From NCBI GenBank assembly GCA_937892655.1, contig CALBJC010000091.1, forward strand, positions 1-15,762: 15,762 nt of DNA. Direction: 5' to 3'. The stretch comes from an uncultured Clostridia bacterium (GTDB lineage Bacteria; Bacillota; Clostridia; Oscillospirales; Ruminococcaceae). Within the stretch, counting starts at the first letter, position 1; each line of letters opens with the position of its first letter. The notes beneath the pieces are model-generated. The model saw only the letters and a program-made list of their open reading frames with translations, did not search any database and was not told the DNA's origin. The translations under genes were made by a program, and so were the position numbers. This document shows, piece after piece, positions 7,243 through 15,482 of this stretch.

Positions 7243-8427
7243 ATGAAAAAGCTTTTATGTATGACGATTATTTCTATGATGCTGTTTACTGCCTGTTCTT
7301 TTTCCAAAGATAACAGCAAATCATCATCTGATAAACCGAACAATTTTTACAACACCTTTATGGAAACAGACAACGGCTATTATCTGTGTGAGAGAGGTAT
7401 GAGCTTAAAGTTTTTTGATAAGGCTACAAAAACCGAGGTATTCTTATGCAATAAGCCTGAATGTCAGCACGATAACAGCAGCTTTTGCAACGCTACAGCA
7501 GAAAATATCACCGTAAACGACTGGGTGCTTTACGATGGATATATCTATCTCCTATGCATAGAAAAACAAAGTGAGAGCGTTGAGGTAAACATCTACAGAG
7601 CATCTCTTGACGGCTCATCTCTGACAAAGTTTTATGAGGTCACTGCTTTGAAAAAATCTGCAGAGCAGGATTATCAGCTTATGCTCGGTGATATGATAAT
7701 TCACAAAAACAGAATTTATCTTACCTACAAGCTGGCAACCGATACGGGTGCATTCGGTTTTGGCAAGGCTCAGTTTTGTGAGATAAATCTTGATAACAAG
7801 AAAATGAAGGTTCTTTATGAGATCGAGGATAACTTTTCTCAGATGCCTTCATACTTCTGCGGTATAGGTGATAAGCTCTATTACTCTGTATATGACCGTT
7901 CATTCTTAGTTTATGAGTATGATATAAAAACAAACAAGACTGTTGAGATGGGTATTGGCTTTTCAACGCTAAGAAGCGATGGTCAGGCTCTGTACGGAAT
8001 AAGTGAATTTGACGGCAGGCAGGATACGATATGCAGATATGATATTAAAACCAAAGAAATTACGCCTATCGTTTCTGAGCATAACAACTGGTTTAATGAA
8101 TGTTTTACAGTTGACAGCGGACTTCTGTTTTTATACGACAGAAATGAAAACTCTGATATAGTAACAGATGTTTATGACCTGAGCGGTACCAAAATCTGCA
8201 CTATTGATATAAAGGATATGGAAAAGTATTCATACACGCCTACTCTGAGCACCTATAATGGATATGTGTATATTCAGACACACGTAGCAAAATCATTTGA
8301 TGATATGCCTGATACCATAGAGTATATGTACGATGTATTATACAGATGCTCTATTGAGGACATCAAAAATAAAAATGTAAATTTTGAGTTTGTATATAAA
8401 AGAAATGAATATTATGCAGAGGTATAA
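7243..8427 (+). CDS. Predicted lipoprotein with beta-propeller-like repeats
   Basis: A 394-residue protein with a lipoprotein signal peptide: MKK, a hydrophobic stretch, and lipobox-like LFTAC with the lipid-carrying Cys at position 18, then a Ser/Lys/Asp-rich linker. Phe at the -3 position is unusual but tolerable. The body repeats a pattern of the type (D/N)GYIYL followed by (V/I)Y(R/D)(A/Y)(S/D)L, seen around LYDGYIYLLC, NRIYLTYK, GDKLYYSVY, ALYGISEF, SGLLFLYDR and NGYVYIQTH, which suggests five or six propeller blades. A cysteine/histidine cluster sits before the first blade: C69, C74, H76, C82. The protein should sit on the outer face of the membrane. It is followed two bases later by the ABC ATPase gene, so it may be the transporter's surface receptor or accessory protein. 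No named family is assigned with confidence. An AAAGGAG site lies eight bases before the start. Confidence 0.85.
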   Translation: MKKLLCMTIISMMLFTACSFSKDNSKSSSDKPNNFYNTFMETDNGYYLCERGMSLKFFDKATKTEVFLCNKPECQHDNSSFCNATAENITVNDWVLYDGYIYLLCIEKQSESVEVNIYRASLDGSSLTKFYEVTALKKSAEQDYQLMLGDMIIHKNRIYLTYKLATDTGAFGFGKAQFCEINLDNKKMKVLYEIEDNFSQMPSYFCGIGDKLYYSVYDRSFLVYEYDIKTNKTVEMGIGFSTLRSDGQALYGISEFDGRQDTICRYDIKTKEITPIVSEHNNWFNECFTVDSGLLFLYDRNENSDIVTDVYDLSGTKICTIDIKDMEKYSYTPTLSTYNGYVYIQTHVAKSFDDMPDTIEYMYDVLYRCSIEDIKNKNVNFEFVYKRNEYYAEV

Positions 8428-8429
8428 AG

Positions 8430-9311
8430 ATGCTTGAGATTAAAAACCTTACTAAAAAATACGGCGATTTTGTAGCACTTGATAATATAAATCTTACTCT
8501 TACAAACGGAGTTTACGGAATTTTAGGTGCAAACGGTGCAGGAAAATCCACAATGCTAAATCTCATAACCGACAACATAAAAAGAACATCGGGAGAGATT
8601 TTATATAACGGTGAAGATATACTCACTTTAAAATCAGCATTCAGAAAAAAAGTAGGCTATACTCCACAGCTTCAGGGTATGTATGAGAGCTTTTCTGCGT
8701 ATTCATTTCTGGCATACATCGGTGCACTTAAGGGTATGAAAAAAAGCGAATGCAAAAAACAGATATATGAATATACACAGCTTGTGAACTTAAGCGATGT
8801 TATTCATAAAAAGCTTGGCTCTTTCTCGGGCGGTATGCGTCAGAGAGTTCTGCTCGCCGCAGCAATGCTTGATAATCCTGAAATACTGATACTTGATGAA
8901 CCTACAGCAGGGCTTGACCCAGAAGAGAGAATAAGACTCAGAAACTACATTGCAAAGCTTTCGGAAAACAGGATAGTTCTGCTTGCAACCCATGTTGTAA
9001 GCGATATTGAATGTATAGCAAGCAAGGTTTTGATATTATCAAAAGGAAAGCTTCTTAAAACTCTCCCCCCTATTGAGCTTATTTCAAGCCTTGAAGGCAA
9101 GGTAGGCGAAATGGCTGGCAGCTTTGATGAGGTTGAGTCAAAAAGAGAGCAGCTGGGCTTTGGTCAGATCGCTCAGAAAAAAGATGGTTTTGTTCTGAGG
9201 GTTGTTTCTGATACTCTCCCTGAGGGATTTACAAGCGTTGATGATATCGACCTTGAAGACGTATATCTTTACTATTCAAAAGAAAAGGGTAACAAAGTAT
9301 GTGTGAACTAA
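8430..9311 (+). CDS. ABC transporter ATP-binding protein
   Basis: A 293-residue ATPase that energises the permease encoded next. The motifs are complete: Walker A GANGAGKST (33-41), Q-loop Q80 in TPQLQGM, signature SGGMRQR (133-139), Walker B ILILDEP with D156/E157, D-loop AGLD, and switch H188 in ATHVV. Residues beyond about 213 form a C-terminal extension of the kind found in ABC-2 type exporters and resistance ATPases. The start follows the lipoprotein stop by two bases, with a GAGG site in that gene's last codons. Its 3' end overlaps the permease start by 13 bases, so all three are one translationally linked unit. The substrate is not evident. Confidence 0.95.
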   Translation: MLEIKNLTKKYGDFVALDNINLTLTNGVYGILGANGAGKSTMLNLITDNIKRTSGEILYNGEDILTLKSAFRKKVGYTPQLQGMYESFSAYSFLAYIGALKGMKKSECKKQIYEYTQLVNLSDVIHKKLGSFSGGMRQRVLLAAAMLDNPEILILDEPTAGLDPEERIRLRNYIAKLSENRIVLLATHVVSDIECIASKVLILSKGKLLKTLPPIELISSLEGKVGEMAGSFDEVESKREQLGFGQIAQKKDGFVLRVVSDTLPEGFTSVDDIDLEDVYLYYSKEKGNKVCVN

Positions 9312-11296
9312 AACGTATCTGCTCTAAAAAAGCTCTTTTCATATTGCTGATGATAATAGTATTAAACTCTCTGATATTCTACATATCATTACCTGACAAT
9401 AAAGAGATAACTCTTACCGGTCAGGCACTTGATGAATATATTGCACAATACCCTCAGTTTTTACATAGTGTTTCAGAGCAAGGCAGCAGTATCTCAGTTC
9501 TGTCAATTTACGCCGACGATTTTTCAAAAAACAATATTGATAAAACAATGCTTGACTACAAAAATCTGAGTGGGATTTTGCTTGAAAATGCTGATAACAG
9601 AGCCCTTGTAGTATGGTCTGACTATCATCTTTGCGATATAATCATTTTAGGGCTTATGCTTATAGTGGTTTTATCCTTTAAAAGCGAAGGCTCAAAAGGG
9701 CTGACTATGCTGATAAGGTCAACAAAAAACGGCAGAGTATCGCTTTATGTTCAGAGAATTGCAGTTTTACTTATTTGCTCTGTTGCAATTTCTTTTTCAC
9801 TTAGTCTTACTACCCTTATAACCTCAGCGGTTACCTTTGACGGAGTAAAGCTGTTTTCACCGATTCAGTCGGTAAGCCAGTTTATGAAATGTCCTTATGA
9901 AATCAGCATTTTATCATATATTATCAGCTCTATACTGATAAAAGCCTTTACAGTATTCTCAATCTGTGTTTTTGTATACTTTCTGATGCTTGTATTCAAA
10001 AACAGCTTGTTTATAGCAGGTATTGTAATTGCAAGCACTGCAGAAATAATTCTGTCGCTTACAATAAAAGAAACATCAAGCTTTAATCATCTGAAATTTG
10101 TAAATCTGTTTACGCTTTTAAAAACCGATATCTACTTTAAAGAGTATCTCAACCTGAATTTCTTCACAAAGCCTGTTTACTATTTAGACGGTGCTTTGAT
10201 GGTAACTTTGACTCTTGTAGCAATAGTTTTTGTATGCTCACTTTTTATCAGCGAGAAAAAGTATTTTGTATCAAAAAGCTCTGTGGGCAGATACTTTTAT
10301 AAAATTAAGGCTTTTATAGCAAAGCTTTTACCTTCCGGCTCTGTTTTTACTTTTGAAGCAAGAAAGCTGCTTATAAATCAGGCAGTTCTCCCTGCTTTTA
10401 TAATCTTTATGTTTATTGTAAATAACACTCTGGGGGCATATGAGTATGTTTACTCTGTTGACAAGAATGTTGAACGCTGGTACAACACCTTTAAAGGCGA
10501 AATATCAGAACAGATGAGGGCTGATATCCAAAAGGAGCTTTCAGGTTTTGATAAGAATATCGCATATTATCAGGCTCAGATAGATGATGAGCTTTCTAAT
10601 GCTGTTCCAAACAAAGCAAGAATTGAAAATCTCAATACCTTTTTATATGAAAACATTACTCAGAAAGAGGCACTGACAGTAGTTTACAGTAATGTTACAA
10701 GCGGTCTTGAATATTCATTGAAAAATTGCATAAAGATTGACAACATCAAGCCTTTTGCATGGAATTTCTTGCTCAGAGAGGATAAGAATACTGTAAATAC
10801 CGCATCGCTGTATATACTGCTGTTTATCATCTTTGCTTCAAGCGGTATATTCTCGTATGACAAGCAAAATAATATGACAAGCACCATCAGAACGCTATAT
10901 AACGGAAGGATAAAAACTACAGTTATTAAACTTTTGTATATAGCCCTGATATCGGCTGTATTCGCAATTTTTGTTCACAGGGTTCAGTATAATATGATAG
11001 GCGAAATACTGCAATTTGAAAATCTGTCTTCCCCTGTTCAATCGCTTTCATTTATGCGTGAATTTCCGTTTTTAATTTCAATAAAAGGCTTTATAATCCT
11101 GCTGTTTATTATCAGAGGGGTATCGGCTGTAATAATAAGCCTTCTTACAGCTGTTATCTCAAAATATACACCTGACAGAATGCTGTCTCTTGTAGCAGGA
11201 GTATTCATACTCGCTGTTCCGTCAATGCTATTGACGATCTCATCAGAAAACGCATTTAGCCTTGTCAGCCTTTTAGGAGGATTATTTATCTGTTAG
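9299..11296 (+). CDS. ABC transporter permease, internally duplicated (ABC-2-like)
   Basis: A 665-residue membrane protein with about twelve helices in two similar halves. Half 1: helix about 11-30, extracytoplasmic domain 31-110, helix 113-127, cytoplasmic IRSTKNGR (139-146), helix 150-175, extracytoplasmic PIQS (188-191), then helices near 203-232, 236-254 and 298-317. Half 2: helix 361-380, a longer charged and probably helical extracytoplasmic domain 381-497, helix 500-518, IRTLYNGR (530-537), helix 542-561, PVQS (579-582), then helices near 593-617 and 627-646. The repeated (T)xxIRxxxNGR and P(I/V)QS motifs show the duplication. The start at 9299 overlaps the ATPase gene by 13 bases and has AAAGGG nine bases upstream. 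It resembles large exporters of peptides or antibiotics only in layout. It ends just before a bidirectional terminator. Confidence 0.87.
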   Translation: MCELKRICSKKALFILLMIIVLNSLIFYISLPDNKEITLTGQALDEYIAQYPQFLHSVSEQGSSISVLSIYADDFSKNNIDKTMLDYKNLSGILLENADNRALVVWSDYHLCDIIILGLMLIVVLSFKSEGSKGLTMLIRSTKNGRVSLYVQRIAVLLICSVAISFSLSLTTLITSAVTFDGVKLFSPIQSVSQFMKCPYEISILSYIISSILIKAFTVFSICVFVYFLMLVFKNSLFIAGIVIASTAEIILSLTIKETSSFNHLKFVNLFTLLKTDIYFKEYLNLNFFTKPVYYLDGALMVTLTLVAIVFVCSLFISEKKYFVSKSSVGRYFYKIKAFIAKLLPSGSVFTFEARKLLINQAVLPAFIIFMFIVNNTLGAYEYVYSVDKNVERWYNTFKGEISEQMRADIQKELSGFDKNIAYYQAQIDDELSNAVPNKARIENLNTFLYENITQKEALTVVYSNVTSGLEYSLKNCIKIDNIKPFAWNFLLREDKNTVNTASLYILLFIIFASSGIFSYDKQNNMTSTIRTLYNGRIKTTVIKLLYIALISAVFAIFVHRVQYNMIGEILQFENLSSPVQSLSFMREFPFLISIKGFIILLFIIRGVSAVIISLLTAVISKYTPDRMLSLVAGVFILAVPSMLLTISSENAFSLVSLLGGLFIC

Positions 11297-11302
11297 ACAA
11301 AA

Positions 11303-11340
11303 CCCCGCCACACGATAAAAACCGATGTGGCGGGGGTATT
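11303..11340. terminator. Bidirectional terminator between permease gene and thiD
   Basis: A 10-bp GC-rich stem (CCCCGCCACA at 11303-11312 and TGTGGCGGGG at 11326-11335) has a 13-base loop. It has TATTTT on the plus-strand side and TTTTGT on the minus-strand side. It lies between convergent genes and can serve both. Confidence 0.85.
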
Positions 11341-11344
11341 TTAT

Positions 11345-12175
11345 CTATTTATGTGTATCAGCGCATTGTACATACTTGCTTTTTATATCAAAGCCGTGAT
11401 AGAGAGGGCCGCTTCCTTTTCCTAAATCGAGCATATAGCCTAAAGCGCCTGAGATATATTCTTTTGCAAGGAGTACCGCCTCTCTGAGCTCATACCCTTT
11501 TGCGAGATTTGACGCTATTGCAGATGACAGAGTACAGCCTGTACCGTGGGTATTTTTGTTTTCAACTCTCTTACCCTCAAACCATGTTAAGCTGTCATTA
11601 TCAAAAAGCAGGTCATCTGCATCGCTGATGCTGTGTCCGCCTTTTAACAATACAGAGCAGCTATACTTTTTTGAAATAGCTACAGCCGCAGACTGCATAT
11701 CAGATTTATTGCAGATCTTCATATCTGACAAGACCTCAGCCTCGGGGATGTTCGGGGTAATTACACGGGCTAGTGGCAAGAGTAGTTTCTTCAAGGTATC
11801 TACAGCGTCTTCTTGCAGAAGCCTTGAGCCGCTTGTTGAAACCATCACAGGATCGACCACAATGTTTTTTGCGTCATAAAACTTTAGTCTGTCGGCTATT
11901 ACCTCAATGAGCGCTTTTGAGGCTACCATTCCCGTTTTTACAGCATCGGGGAAAATATCGGTGAATACAGCGTCTATCTGCTGACCGAGAAATTCGGGAG
12001 CGACCTGCGAAATTGCAGTAACTCCCATAGTATTCTGAGCTGTAAGCGCTGTTATTGCGCTCATAGCATATACACCGTTTGCCTGCATGGTTTTTATGTC
12101 TGCTAAAATTCCAGCACCCCCGCTTGAATCGCTGCCTGCAATCGTGAGCGCTGTTTTAACCTTTCTGTAATTCAT
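11345..12175 (-). CDS. thiD: Hydroxymethylpyrimidine (phosphate) kinase
   Basis: A 276-residue ribokinase-fold enzyme that phosphorylates HMP and HMP-phosphate to HMP-diphosphate, the pyrimidine half of thiamine. It shows TIAGSDSSGGAGILAD near the start (residues about 11-26), which is characteristic of ThiD, a VVDPVMVSTSGS segment, and the C-terminal ATP/anion-hole motif THGTGCTLSSAIA. Length is usual. The start overlaps the end of thiE by 20 bases, and an AAAGGAGG site inside thiE, six bases upstream, fixes it. It is the last gene of the thiamine operon. Confidence 0.96.
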   Translation of the reverse strand: MNYRKVKTALTIAGSDSSGGAGILADIKTMQANGVYAMSAITALTAQNTMGVTAISQVAPEFLGQQIDAVFTDIFPDAVKTGMVASKALIEVIADRLKFYDAKNIVVDPVMVSTSGSRLLQEDAVDTLKKLLLPLARVITPNIPEAEVLSDMKICNKSDMQSAAVAISKKYSCSVLLKGGHSISDADDLLFDNDSLTWFEGKRVENKNTHGTGCTLSSAIASNLAKGYELREAVLLAKEYISGALGYMLDLGKGSGPLYHGFDIKSKYVQCADTHK

Positions 12176-12791
12176 AGAAGGCCTCCTTTAGCTTCTTTGC
12201 CGCATTGCATGGGTCATCAGCTTTCATAATCGCTGAAACTGCGCAGATACCGTCAATATTACTGCCTCTGAGAATACCGATATTATCCTTATTTAAGCCA
12301 CCTATTGCGTTTACCTTAATAGGCACTGCCCTGACGATTTCTTTTAGCGTATCAACTGATGTAAGAACAGTTTTGACCTTTGTAGTTGTAGGATAGATAG
12401 CGCCTACTCCAAGATAATCAGCTCCCTGCTTGTAAGCCTCAATCGCCTGCGGTACAGTTTTGGCAGTAGCGCCGACGATTTTATCGTCACCCATCAGCTT
12501 TCTTGCAAGTGATACGGGCATATCGGACTGACCGACGTGAACGCCCTCAGCACCTACTGCAAGCGCAACATCTACCCTATCATCGATAATAAGCGGAATA
12601 TCATACTTTTTTGTAATGTTGTGAACGCTTTTTGCAAGATTTAGATATTCTCTAGTTGTACGCTCCTTTTCACGAAGCTGAATAAGGGTTACACCGCCCT
12701 TGCACGCTTCTTCTACACGATAAAGAAACTCTTCTTGTGTAAAGCCTGTGCTGTCGGTTATAAAATACATTGTTGTATCAAGCTTTTTCAT
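12156..12791 (-). CDS. thiE: Thiamine-phosphate synthase
   Basis: A 211-residue TIM-barrel enzyme that couples HMP-diphosphate with thiazole phosphate to give thiamine phosphate. It shows GVTLIQLREK (about 33-42, diphosphate side), the acidic pair D70/D71 in LIIDDRVD, GVHVGQSDMP, GVGAIYPTTTK (about 128-138) and the phosphate-binding IGG near the end. A longer frame starts at 12818, but the ATG at 12791 fits the family start (MKKLDTTMYFITD) and has a GAGG site overlapping the thiH stop, so it is preferred. It is followed by thiD with a 20-base overlap. Confidence 0.95.
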   Translation of the reverse strand: MKKLDTTMYFITDSTGFTQEEFLYRVEEACKGGVTLIQLREKERTTREYLNLAKSVHNITKKYDIPLIIDDRVDVALAVGAEGVHVGQSDMPVSLARKLMGDDKIVGATAKTVPQAIEAYKQGADYLGVGAIYPTTTKVKTVLTSVDTLKEIVRAVPIKVNAIGGLNKDNIGILRGSNIDGICAVSAIMKADDPCNAAKKLKEAFYELQKG

Positions 12792-12798
12792 AGCTACC

Positions 12799-14052
12799 TC
12801 ACATATAAATATAGTCATTCAAAACGGGCTGCAGACCCTGAGCAGAAATATCGTTATACATCTTATCAAGAGATCTGTCGTCATTTATTTCAAACTGCTC
12901 ATCGCCTTTTTCCCCTTCTGTTTTTTTACCGCTGTATTTGCTTTCGTGGTCACCTATTCCCGTAGACACACCCGCTGAAACCTTTGTTGCGGCTATTTTT
13001 ACAATACCGTTTCGAAAGCTTTCGCTCTCTCTTGATGAAACAGTAATACCCACAAACGGCAGAAAAATTCTGTATGCGCAGATTATCTGGCAAAGCTGGG
13101 TTTCGTGAACATCAAGAGGGTTTATTTTATCATTATTTATAATTGGTCTGAGCCTTGGACACGAAAGCGACATTTCGGCATGCGGATATTTTCTCTGAAG
13201 GTAATAAACGTGCATAGCACTTGCCAAAGCATCCTTTCTGAAATCTGAAAGCCCTAAAAGCGCTGAAAACGCAACTCCTCGCATACCGCCCATCAAAGCT
13301 CGCTCCTGAGCTTCAAAGCGATACGGATATACCCTCTTATGACCCAAAAGATGCAGATGAGAATAGCGGTCGCTGTCATAGGTTTCCTGAAATACTGTAA
13401 CATAATCAGCACCGCACTCGTGCAGATACTTGTACTCATCAGTATTGACAGGATAAATTTCAAGCCCTACCATACGAAAATACTTTCTTGCAAGTCTGCA
13501 CGCCTTGCCGATATACTCAATATCGCTCATTTTACGGCTTTCACCCGTCAGGATAAGAATTTCTTCCATACCGCTCTGTGAAATAATCTTCATTTCATGC
13601 TCTATCTGCTCAAGACTGAGTTTCATACGGTTTATATTGTTATAGCAGTTAAAACCGCAGTAAACGCAGTAGTTCTCACAGTAATTTGCAATATAAAGCG
13701 GAGTGAACATATACACAGTATTGCCAAAATGCTTTGATGTTTCAATTCTTGCACGCTGTGCTAGCTGCTCTAAAAAAGGCTCTGCGGCAGGTGATAAAAG
13801 AGCCTTGAAATCTTCTATACTACAGCTTTCATGCTCAAGCGCAGACTTTACATCAGCCTCTGTATATCTGCTGTAATCATACCCATTCATTTGCGCTAAA
13901 ACCTTATCCATTATATCTGACTCTATCTTTTCCATACCGCTCATATACTCCATATGGTCAGTACGGCTTGTCGGGTCAGTCTCAAGCGCATGCTTGCGCT
14001 TGAGTGCTGTTTCTGACAGATGCTCTGAGTCTACAAAAAATCTGTTATCCAT
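12799..14052 (-). CDS. thiH: 2-iminoacetate synthase (tyrosine lyase), radical SAM
   Basis: A 417-residue radical S-adenosylmethionine enzyme that cleaves tyrosine to p-cresol and dehydroglycine (2-iminoacetate), the glycine-derived part of thiazole. The 4Fe-4S site is CENYCVYC (C125, C129, C132) after LYIANY. Further typical segments are LILTGES, LEIYPVNTDEY, VFQETYD, SCPRLRPI and the end GDEQFEINDDRS...GLQPV. It carries about 35 more N-terminal residues than the E. coli enzyme (MDNRFFVDSEHLSE...); I recall this form from Clostridia and keep the first ATG. The alternative starts M34 and M37 cannot be excluded. The presence of ThiH rather than the oxidase ThiO implies anaerobic growth. It lies nine bases after the thiG stop. 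Confidence 0.95.
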   Translation of the reverse strand: MDNRFFVDSEHLSETALKRKHALETDPTSRTDHMEYMSGMEKIESDIMDKVLAQMNGYDYSRYTEADVKSALEHESCSIEDFKALLSPAAEPFLEQLAQRARIETSKHFGNTVYMFTPLYIANYCENYCVYCGFNCYNNINRMKLSLEQIEHEMKIISQSGMEEILILTGESRKMSDIEYIGKACRLARKYFRMVGLEIYPVNTDEYKYLHECGADYVTVFQETYDSDRYSHLHLLGHKRVYPYRFEAQERALMGGMRGVAFSALLGLSDFRKDALASAMHVYYLQRKYPHAEMSLSCPRLRPIINNDKINPLDVHETQLCQIICAYRIFLPFVGITVSSRESESFRNGIVKIAATKVSAGVSTGIGDHESKYSGKKTEGEKGDEQFEINDDRSLDKMYNDISAQGLQPVLNDYIYM

Positions 14053-14061
14053 TTTCTCACC

Positions 14062-14832
14062 TTAATCCCTTAAAAAGCCTGTAAGAGGGTCTGACGCACT
14101 GCCGCCTCTTGAAAGCACTCTGCCAAGTCCTGAAAGATACGCCTTGCGCCCCGCTTCAATTGCATTTTTAAAGGCTGATGCCATAAGCGGCAGGTCGCCT
14201 GCGGTTGCAAGAGCAGTATTTGCCATGACAGCCGCAGCACCCATCTCCATCGCCTCACACGCCTGAGATGGTCTGCCGATACCCGCATCAACTATAACAG
14301 GCAGGTCAATTTCATCTACAAGTATCTGAATAAAATCTCTTGTAGCAAGCCCTTTATTTGAGCCGATAGGTGCAGCAAGCGGCATTACAGCGCTCGCACC
14401 TGCATTTACAAGATCTCTTGCTGCATACAAATCAGGATACATATACGGGAGCACCACAAAGCCCTCTTTTGCAAGAATTTCTGTTGCCTTTATCGTTTCA
14501 TTGTTATCGGGAAGCAGATACTTTGCATCACGCATAATCTCAATCTTTACAAAATCGCCACAGCCTATCTCACGGGCAAGCCTTGCAATACGCACAGCCT
14601 CCTGAGCTGTTCTGGCGCCTGAGGTGTTTGGCAGAAGTGTAACGCCTTTTGGTATGTAATCGAGGATATTTTCCTGCTCCTTTGTGTTTGCACGGCGTAC
14701 TGCCAGGGTAATGATCTGAGCGCCTGCATCACGCACAGCCGCTTCGATAAGGTTCAGAGAATACTTGCCTGAGCCGAGAATAAAGCGTGACTCAAATTCA
14801 TGACCGCCCAATATAAGTTTATCGTTATTCAT
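14062..14832 (-). CDS. thiG: Thiazole synthase
   Basis: A 256-residue TIM-barrel enzyme that assembles thiazole phosphate from deoxyxylulose phosphate, dehydroglycine and ThiS thiocarboxylate. It shows LILGGHEFESRFILGSGKY at the start, K96 in FVKIEI (the expected Schiff-base lysine), KYLLPDN, AVMPLAAPIGSNKG and VIVDAGIGRPSQA. The frame is open to 14904, which would overlap thiF by 59 bases and add 24 unrelated residues. The ATG at 14832, seven bases after AGAAAGGA, is the better start. ThiG and ThiH are neighbours, as is usual for the partners. Confidence 0.96.
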   Translation of the reverse strand: MNNDKLILGGHEFESRFILGSGKYSLNLIEAAVRDAGAQIITLAVRRANTKEQENILDYIPKGVTLLPNTSGARTAQEAVRIARLAREIGCGDFVKIEIMRDAKYLLPDNNETIKATEILAKEGFVVLPYMYPDLYAARDLVNAGASAVMPLAAPIGSNKGLATRDFIQILVDEIDLPVIVDAGIGRPSQACEAMEMGAAAVMANTALATAGDLPLMASAFKNAIEAGRKAYLSGLGRVLSRGGSASDPLTGFLRD

Positions 14833-14845
14833 AAAAAATTCCTTT

Positions 14846-15481
14846 CTATACTTCAAATTCACCTGCGATGATACGCAAAACGGCGTTTGCCTGATGCGCC
14901 GCACAAAGCATTACACGGGGTGCAAACAGCGTTTTGTCGTCTTGTATATCACTTTTTCCATCACCGCAGATATAAAGACGCTTTCCAAGCTTTTTTGTCT
15001 TAATAATGTTACTTGTGTGCAGCCCCGACATACCAGACGCTGACACTATATACTTATCGGGGTATTGCTGAGTGATACCATCAACAAGCATAGCCTTACA
15101 CTCGGCGTTATCAAAGCACTCGCACACAATATCCGAATCTTCAAGAAGCGACAAATTTTCATCTGAAAGCCTTACTGTATGCGTTATAACCTCACAATAA
15201 GGGTTAATCTCACCGAGTATTTTCTTCATAGCCTCTGTTTTTGGCATTCCAAGCTGTGAAACAAAATACTGCTGACGGTGAAGATTTGATATATCTACCT
15301 TGTCAAAGTCGATAAGCAAAAGCTTTCCAACTCCCGCCCTTGCAAGCGAGATTGCAACGTTTGAGCCAAGACCGCCAAGCCCGCATACCGAAACAAAGGC
15401 TGATAAGATCTTCTCCTGCAAGGCCCTGCCGTGGCGCTGACAGAGGCAATCAAGCCATTCTTCTTTTGTAATATTTTTCAT
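14846..15481 (-). CDS. thiF: ThiF-type adenylyltransferase for ThiS (short form)
   Basis: A 211-residue E1-like enzyme that activates the C-terminus of ThiS with ATP before sulfur transfer. The nucleotide-binding loop is GLGGLGSN (34-41), followed by LLIDFDKVDISNLHRQQY with the conserved Asp, Asn and Arg, and a late APRVMLCAAHQAN segment. It is shorter than E. coli ThiF and lacks the CxxC zinc pairs, matching the short ThiF form found in Clostridia. It starts one base after the thiS stop, and its stop lies 13 bases before thiG, with the thiG ribosome binding site touching the thiF end. Confidence 0.93.
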   Translation of the reverse strand: MKNITKEEWLDCLCQRHGRALQEKILSAFVSVCGLGGLGSNVAISLARAGVGKLLLIDFDKVDISNLHRQQYFVSQLGMPKTEAMKKILGEINPYCEVITHTVRLSDENLSLLEDSDIVCECFDNAECKAMLVDGITQQYPDKYIVSASGMSGLHTSNIIKTKKLGKRLYICGDGKSDIQDDKTLFAPRVMLCAAHQANAVLRIIAGEFEV

Positions 15482-15482
15482 A

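Noticed and set aside
6152..9874. Identical 14-base stretch ACCGATTCAGTCGG in the kinase (6152-6165) and permease (9859-9872) genes as a possible DNA regulatory repeat
   Set aside because: In both genes it encodes the PIQS motif in the same frame, so protein homology explains it better than a DNA site.
12792..12818. Longer N-terminus of ThiE starting at 12818
   Set aside because: It overlaps thiH by 20 bases and adds residues absent from the family; the ATG at 12791 has a good GAGG site and matches the family start.
14833..14904. Longer N-terminus of ThiG starting at 14904
   Set aside because: It would overlap thiF by 59 bases; the ATG at 14832 has an AGAAAGGA site and begins the conserved ThiG sequence.
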